From contig BGZK01000525.1 of assembly GCA_005406025.1 (NCBI GenBank), forward strand, positions 248,001 to 312,000: 64,000 bases of DNA, read 5' to 3'. The first letter of the stretch is position 1. The number at the start of each line of letters is the position of its first letter. Shown here in pieces: positions 57,626 through 64,000 of the stretch. The translations under genes and the position numbers were made by a program. The notes beneath the pieces were generated by a model. The model was not told the DNA's origin, made no database searches, and was given only the letters and a program-made list of their open reading frames with translations. The DNA comes from Eumeta japonica (lineage: Eukaryota > Arthropoda > Insecta > Lepidoptera > Psychidae).

Positions 57626-60600
57626 TTATACACTGACACAAAGTGAAGAGTAAAATGTTCCAACAGGATGGGAATTGAGTATAATTTATTGTGTTTTTGC
57701 ATATAAAATCTCATGCAACCCTATTAAGTATGTCATGTATTTGAGACATTAGATGTCCACTGTTAGACATATGCTTCCCTTTAAATTTAAATTTCCACAA
57801 CATATGGTCCTAGGCCACAAATAACCAACCTGTGACCTTCCATTCATCTAGTAGGAGACAATCCTATGTTGCAATGATCATACTAGAGGTTTATCAAATT
57901 ATCTCAGACTAATGCATATTTTAGCATCAACAACATGTAGTGTCAATAAATTATTTAATTATAAAATATTTCCATTTTTAATCCCAATCCTCATCCCCAC
58001 CCTACTCGGGATTCAAATCTTGGATTGATGTTGATCTTTCTCCTTCCTTGGACATTACTTTTAATAATATATTCAATTGTTATATAAAACAGGTAAGAAA
58101 ATGTTTTATGTTCATCCATTAATTTTGTACATTAGCAACACCATTGGCAAATTTATAGTAATGAAACCATATATATTTTCATATTTACTTAAAAATCATC
58201 ATATCAACCATGCCAGTATTTCAGTGATGTTATTTTCTAAAACTTTGTAATAATAAATTATTTTCTCATCATTGATAGGGGTCTGAGGAAGTCGTAGTTG
58301 AAAATTACACTGTTAAAATTCTGCCATTTTTCTAATTTATAAATTTTACACTATTAATAAATACTTTGGACATAAACAGCAAAAACTGAAATTTATCAAT
58401 ACCTCATTAATAAAATATTTCAATAGAAATTCTATACAGGAAGAAATATGCATGGGTAATGCAGGGCAAATGTTCATCGTAATAAAATATTAGGCTATTT
58501 TCAGCATTAAATTAATGAAATTGACAAAGAGAAGTAAATTATTTTTAAGTTTTAACACTTTCATGAGAGGGACATCTGAGGAGAAGACAATACAAACCTT
58601 GTTCCTACCCATCTAAGCCTCTGTTAATGAATACTAATATATGTTTTCAATTATTAAATTTGTTTATTTATGTTACTGATATTTAAGCACTTTTGTATAA
58701 CAACACATGTTGAATAAGGAAATTTAAATATTGATAATGAACCCCCTTCTAATCTTTCACTTAGTTCTAATATTATAGTTGTCATCTTCACGTTACATGT
58801 TATGTGCAGTGAGAAAAATATACCGAGTGAAAGTGAAAGGTATTTAACTATAAAATTAATCTGGTGCAAACACATAGTTTCTACCAAAAACATTAACAAT
58901 TACAAGCAATGCAATTTTTATGATACATGGGATGTGAAAGTCCTTTAATATTTTAGGTAATGAAATAAAACACTTTATAATACAAATAGTATTGCATTCT
59001 ACAGTACTTATGATACGAAAATTATAGCAATAAATATAGCATTTCATTTCATAATTTATATAAAATGAATTTAAAAGAAAAAACAATAAGGTTAGCATGT
59101 GCTGTTTTACATACCGAAAAATTAGAGAACTTAAAATACCCAATATTTTCTAGACGCTACTTTTGTTGTAGCTACCATTCAGCCAACATCTGGTAATACA
59201 CACTAATATTGGTAATAATCCACATGTTAATAAAACATAATACCATATGTTTTAAAGATTTAATGTACTTCAATTGAACTGTGTATTAAAATAACTATTG
59301 TTTATACCTACCTTGTTAAATTCTAGTGGAGGTAGAAGGTGCAGTCGTAAGGACGAAGGTGTGACAAATTTGCAAATGTTGCAATTTTGTTTGTACAATA
59401 ATCAATGAGTCTATGTTGATGTCAAAGTACTTTAAGCCACACACAATTACAAAGAACTGAAAGACAATATTGAAAATTAAATCTACGACTATTCCAGATA
59501 CTCTGTGACACACGTACTTTCCTGAGGTACTTTCAATGCAGTTCAATGTATAAATAACCATAAACAAACATTTTTTTCTCGTTTTTCTAAATCATAATGA
59601 TACGGAAACCATAAAGAATTATAGATAAAATAAGCACTAATCTATGCAAACATTTAAAAATACCTACAAAGAAAAAATCTATACATTATAAAATTGCTCT
59701 GGAGGCTATTACATACTTGATAGTACACATTTAAATGGATTTTAGAATTTTTATTTGTCTAATGTGAACTTGTTCTTTAACTTCACAAAAACTGTTGAAG
59801 AGAAATTGATGAATTTTAGTATGGTCAAATCAAATAAAAATAGCTTCATTTCGTAGGTACTTAATAGAATTGAGAAACAGAATATGTATCATTTCTGACA
59901 GTAATAATTATCCAGGTACACTGAACCCCTTTTCTCACAAGCAAGGGAAAAATTTAAATGTCATAGAAACGGGAAACGTTACGGCAACTATAATGATTAC
60001 CTTGCCTTTCTTACTCTTAGGAGTCGATTTCGTAGATTGGAGCAACAATGTATAAAAATTATATTGAATACTCTGAAAATAAAATAAAGTTGGACTGCAA
60101 AACTTTTGAACTTTTTGTTAAGTACTAAAAAATGAATACCAGCGATATTCCTAAAAAACTTTTTTACCAGGGGCTAACCATATCTGATGGAGATAATATA
60201 TGTATACGACATCGAAGTGCTCTGATAAAAATAACATATAAAAAGCTATGAAACATGATGGTATTTTATACTTTGATAAGCAAGAGTATTATATGGAGTG
60301 TTCGATGAATATTTTGTATTTATTCATTTAAAGTAGCATCAAAAACTGAGATATAATCCAACTTAAAAGAAATAGACCTATGCAACACTGGTCTCGTAGC
60401 AATATTATTCGGTCGCTTAACAATAGACTATTCTTTTACTAATGGAGTCGCCTGCTTTATTTTTTTAATTTACATTTTTTTTATATATATATACGAATCC
60501 TAAAATTACCTCTAAAGGAAAATCATGCAATAGATTAGGCCTATTCAAATATATATATATATGTATTCACATTTTAACTCATATTTTTAACCCGTATTTG

Positions 60601-60700
60601 TAAAATTCTCATCAACTCAGTATCCACCAGACAGTACAATGGATATAAATTCTATACGTCTTAATCAGGGCTTTATACTCCAAGAACTTAAAAAACATCA
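57626..60700. other. No firmly supported gene
   Basis: About 3 kb of AT-rich sequence. The minus-strand frame at 59316-59567 (83 codons, rich in Val, Ile, Phe and Leu, with a possible membrane segment IVVDLIFNIVFQFFVIVCG) is the best of several weak candidates, but it has no family resemblance and no clear splice sites. It is not called as a gene. Confidence 0.45.
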
Positions 60701-60704
60701 TTAT

Positions 60705-61760
60705 CTATAAAGGAAGCGGGTCAGATGGTATTCATTCCCTCTTAGTTTTCGCATGTGCTATTGAATTACTAACAGCAATCTCTTATTTTTTTCCTTTAAA
60801 AATTATATATACCTTTGTGTATGCAAAAAAGCTCTTATAAGACCAATACTAATAAATAATATATCTTTGAATAATATTTCAAAACTACGTATCTTCGGTA
60901 TTTTTTTTTGAAAAAATGGTTACTACGCAGCGCAGCTACTATATGTTGTCTGTGACTCAGTCTCTGAAAACCAGCGCGGTTTTCTTAAATCACAATGTGT
61001 CGATACCAATATAATAGCATTTACTCATTATTTATTGTCCACTGTGGACGAAAACATTCAGGCAGATGTCGTGATCGCTGATTTTTTAAAGACCTTCAAT
61101 AAAATTGGCATTGACATGCTCATAGAAAAGCTTTGGAGTAGCGGTATGCATGGCAACTTCCTGAAATGGCTGAAATTTTATATACATAATCGCAGCAAAG
61201 CGATCTCTTTGATGGGTTATTGCTCTTAATATCTTTGTGTACACTCTGGAGTTTCCCAATGTCGCAATTAAGCCCTCTTCTTTTTCTCTGTTTGTTTTTT
61301 AAATATAAATATATCAAATATTTCAAAAGTTTTCTAAAAAAAACTCCCCAACTTTTAAATACAGGTAATATTAAAATATTCAAGACAGTAATTATTCCAC
61401 GGTATCAGTTTTATACCCAAAATCAATTCAATAAAATTTTAATATAATTTAAATAATAAATCTTTCAAACGAATAGACAGAATTGGCGGTTTGGAAATAT
61501 TGATGGACGATAAAGTTTTTTTTTAGTCATAATGTAGACATAAATGTGCAAAGATCTTTCAAAAATCAAAAGTTTATAAATAATGTAATTAAACCATTTA
61601 GAAAAGAAATAACTAAAAATCTAAAAAAAACTAGACTTTTGTAGTACGACCTGGAGCACTAATTGCAGTTGCCATGTACATTGAGAGAGTCCAAAAAAAG
61701 TCTATTGAAATATTAAATTATGGATAAGGCACAACAAAGCCATATATTGACTATGAAGAC
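60705..61760 (+). pseudogene. Jockey-like reverse transcriptase fragment (copy A)
   Basis: Conserved blocks appear in order. KGSGSDGIHSLLVFACAIEL (60709 on) is the KSxGxDGIP segment. SENQRGFLKSQCVDTN is at about 60960. ADFLKTFNKIGIDMLIEKLW and SSGMHGNFLKWLKFYIHNRS (61075-61200) equal the FSKAFDxVDHxLL block, with the catalytic aspartate of xAFD changed (FN). VHSGVSQ, equal to SGVPQGS, is near 61235. A RVQKKSIEIL segment is close to the end. The region with YADD is lost. It is frameshifted and inactive. It lies directly upstream of a second, better-preserved copy of a different Jockey-like lineage. Confidence 0.75.
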
Positions 61761-61769
61761 ATTTTTCGT

Positions 61770-63547
61770 TCACATAATATGATATCTTGAAAAAAACACG
61801 TTCGGGAATTTCGAAATGAGAGTTGGAGCGACCTCATGGAGGAAATTAAACCATCCCACAAAGCGTTTTGGGCAGTTACCAATGCGCTCAAAACCGAGGG
61901 ATATACCCCTATACCACCACTCAAAAAACCTGATAATTCAGTGGCCATAGACGACGCGGAGATAGCAGAGTGCCTTGCAGACTCTATAGAGACTCAATGC
62001 TCTCAAGCTTCCCCTCCGCACGACATCGCTCATATAAGTCGCATCGAGGAAGAGGTTCTCCAAAAAACCTCCCTCGAACCTAAAGACGATCTGGCTCCCG
62101 TCTCACTTAGCGAAGTCCAAACGCTAGTGAAATTACTTAACACCAGAAAGGCACCGAGCCTCGATGGTATTGGTAATAAAGCAATCAAATGCTTTTCTAT
62201 ACCGTTGTTAAGCTTACTGGTCGCGATTTATAAACGCGTGCCTAAAAATTGCTCCTCCCGCCTGGAAGGCGGGCGGAGGTAATAGGCATCCACAAACCAC
62301 GGAAACAAACGACCTCCCTGCCAGCTACAGACCGATCAGCTTTCTGGGCGGTCTGGGCAAACTTTCGAGAAAATTCTCAAAACTCGCCTTAGCGATCACT
62401 TCCTAGGAAGGCCTTATCAGATGAACAGTTCGGCTTTCCTTGTCCATTCTTGTCACAGTAGTCTCCGCTTAGTAGATATGTCTCGGAGGGCTTTGAAAAC
62501 CGACGTAGCACCGTAGCTGTCTTCTTTGATAGCCAAGGCCTTCGATAGGGTGCTGGCAGGTCTGATTTTATTATTATCCTTCCAAGGTACCAGATCGCCT
62601 CATAATCACTATTCAAATTATTTAGCAAACAGACATTTCACATTTAGGTGAGCACACTCACTCGACAAGACGTCTTATCAGAGCAGGAGTTCCTCAAGGT
62701 TCCACCCTCTCCTCTGCTGTACTCCGCGTACACAAACGATATACCGCGTCGTCGTCGTCTGGCGTCCAACTCGCGTTATTCGCGGACGATACCGCGCTCT
62801 TTTACGGTAAGAATAGGAGCACCCGATTCACCTCTTCCCCTCAGAGGGCCATCGACGAGCTAGGTCAATGGTTCCGGAAGTGGAGGATAGAAGTAAACCC
62901 CGACAAATCAGCAGCCATACAATTCAAGTATGGTAAGATTAAGAGTCGATACATTGTCGACAAAAACATGCCCCAATCTTAAAATGTTGGATGCGAACAT
63001 TCCGTGGTAACGGAACTACAAATACTTAGGAGTCACGCTCGATAAAAATCTACACTTCCGAGATCATATCGAGCGTGTTAGAAATACTGCACTTTTCTAC
63101 AAAGCAAGGCTCGGGGCCATGCTCGGTAGAAAAAGTAAACTATCTAGACGTAATAAACGTACCATATACAAAATATGCATTAGGACGGTGATGACATACG
63201 CGTCTCTCGTATTCGCTCACACCGCTCCGAAAGCACTACATAGACTACAGGTAATACAGAATAAATTCTGTAGAGCCGCAACGGATGCACATTGGTGTGT
63301 TCGTAATTCAATTCTCCATAGGGACTTAGAACTCCCCACTATTTCCAAATATATGAAGGACGCATCGAAGCGATTCTTCGACATCGCGGGATCACATCCC
63401 AATGCGCTCCTTCGTGCGGCGGTTGACTATCAACCGCCGGATCCCACCCACCTTATCCGTAGGCCACCGAACGTATTTATCGATCCACCTGACGCTCTTA
63501 CAGCGGCAGTTGAAAGCCTTAATGACGTCAACAACACGCATGACTGA
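61770..63547 (+). pseudogene. Jockey-like reverse transcriptase (copy B), 5'-truncated
   Basis: Starts within the linker before the RT (MEEIKPSHKAFWAVTNALK, KKPDNSVAIDDAEIAECLAD) and continues through LLNTRKAPSLDGIGNKAIKC, the KxPGxDGI block. Blocks in other frames then read ASYRPISFLGGLGK (about 62325), AKAFDRVLAGL (about 62535), IRAGVPQGSTLSS (about 62675) and ALFADDTALFYG (about 62770-62805, the catalytic FADD). WRIEVNPDKSAAIQFKYGK follows at about 62885. The C-terminal 142 codons (63119-63547) are open: RRNKRTIYKICIRTVMTYAS, HRLQVIQNKFCRAATDAHW, ending LNDVNNTHD. At least six small indels separate the blocks, fewer than in the other RT relics here. Confidence 0.88.
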
Positions 63548-63975
63548 CTTAGAGTAGGTCTATCCGTTAGTCAGGTAATCGGCCTAAGCTCTCTTACTCC
63601 ATCCGGCTACCGCTAACCGCCTCCGGCCGGGTAGGAGGGAAGGGAACCGACCGGTGACGGTTTCCTGCGACATCCTATGTCGAGACGACTCCCTCCAGGC
63701 GCCGTTCATAGCGCATGTCACGCGCCGTCGGCACTCGCATGTGCCGTCCGGTCGCACTCGGTGAAGCTATCAAAGTCGTCTGACTTGTCATCCGACTCGT
63801 CTCGACCGACTAAATAGCATAGCCGACCCAATTACTTCACTTTCAGGAGGAATTTTTTTAGTGGGTTTCAGTCCCGCACTACCCACGCGTACGGGCGCGA
63901 GGGTGTGCAGGATAGACATTTTTTACCTCCTCCTCGCCGCAAGAGGGAAACAAAAAAAAACTTGTAAAAAAGCGG
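63548..63975 (+). other. 3' untranslated tail of Jockey-like copy B
   Basis: A GC-rich, CpG-rich stretch after the stop codon, with repeated GTCG/CGAC words and TCAGTCCCGCACTACCCACG, ends in A-rich runs near 63950-63975 (CAAAAAAAAACTTGTAAAAA). This fits a LINE 3' UTR with a poly-A end. Its base composition differs sharply from the AT-rich surroundings. Confidence 0.7.
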
Positions 63976-64000
63976 AGTGTTATTTGATATGTCCTTACTT

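Noticed and set aside
59316..59567. Possible membrane-protein exon on the minus strand
   Set aside because: Hydrophobic and open for 83 codons, but no family match and no convincing splice sites; left as a note in the intergenic entry.
62389..62628. 79-codon minus-strand frame
   Set aside because: Antisense to collinear blocks of the Jockey-like reverse transcriptase on the plus strand.

Overview
The window looks like nuclear DNA of an insect, most probably a moth or butterfly. It is AT-rich, has introns, and is dominated by decayed transposable elements. Three dispersed motifs point to Lepidoptera from memory of that lineage's repeats: a 'cagacagacagac...tttcgcatttataa' tail at about 32.7 kb, a 'ggcaatgcatcggtc...gtgatcac' block at about 52.5 kb, and a 'cggaaccct...cgaatctgactgag' end at about 18.0 kb. 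No tRNA, rRNA, CRISPR array or bacterial-style operon was found.

Two host genes can be supported. At 1.2-7.7 kb (+) lies the 3' part of a single-pass membrane protein gene. A transmembrane exon and a short juxtamembrane exon lead to an exon that either ends in a class I PDZ-ligand-like Thr-Thr-Val or splices in phase to an 801-nt terminal exon encoding a long basic tail. At 41.0-43.6 kb (-) lies a complete two-exon gene for a 77-residue ZNF706-type zinc-finger protein. A possible Methuselah-like receptor exon stands alone at 21.9-22.2 kb.

Most other recognisable sequence is mobile. There are mariner remnants at 14.7-15.6, 23.7-25.3 and 50.3-51.1 kb, and a DD41D-type Tc1/mariner relative at 35.4-36.1 kb. 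A hAT cluster at 27.9-34.2 kb has two hATs head to head, one with target-site duplications. An unassigned family with an NCxAQNKNW motif lies at 37.2-39.3 kb. Non-LTR pieces are RTE-like at 13.6 and 43.9 kb, Jockey-like at 44.6-46.0 kb, and two tandem Jockey-like copies at 60.7-64.0 kb. A Penelope-like element with long inverted ends occupies 55.2-57.6 kb, and a small LTR-retroelement integrase tail lies at 27.2 kb.

The most unusual content is palindromic. There is a 350-bp-arm inverted repeat in the first gene's intron, and a foldback element with about 545-bp arms around a partly decayed Cys-x2-Cys domain reading frame (52.6-54.4 kb). A compound double hairpin at 40.08-40.15 kb has two perfect stems sharing a five-base segment. 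I see no convincing new functional system; the foldback element, the compound hairpin and the alternative C-termini of the first gene are the best leads. Long stretches (7.9-13.5, 18.0-21.9, 46.0-48.7, 57.6-60.7 kb) contain nothing I can identify beyond short hairpins and simple repeats.
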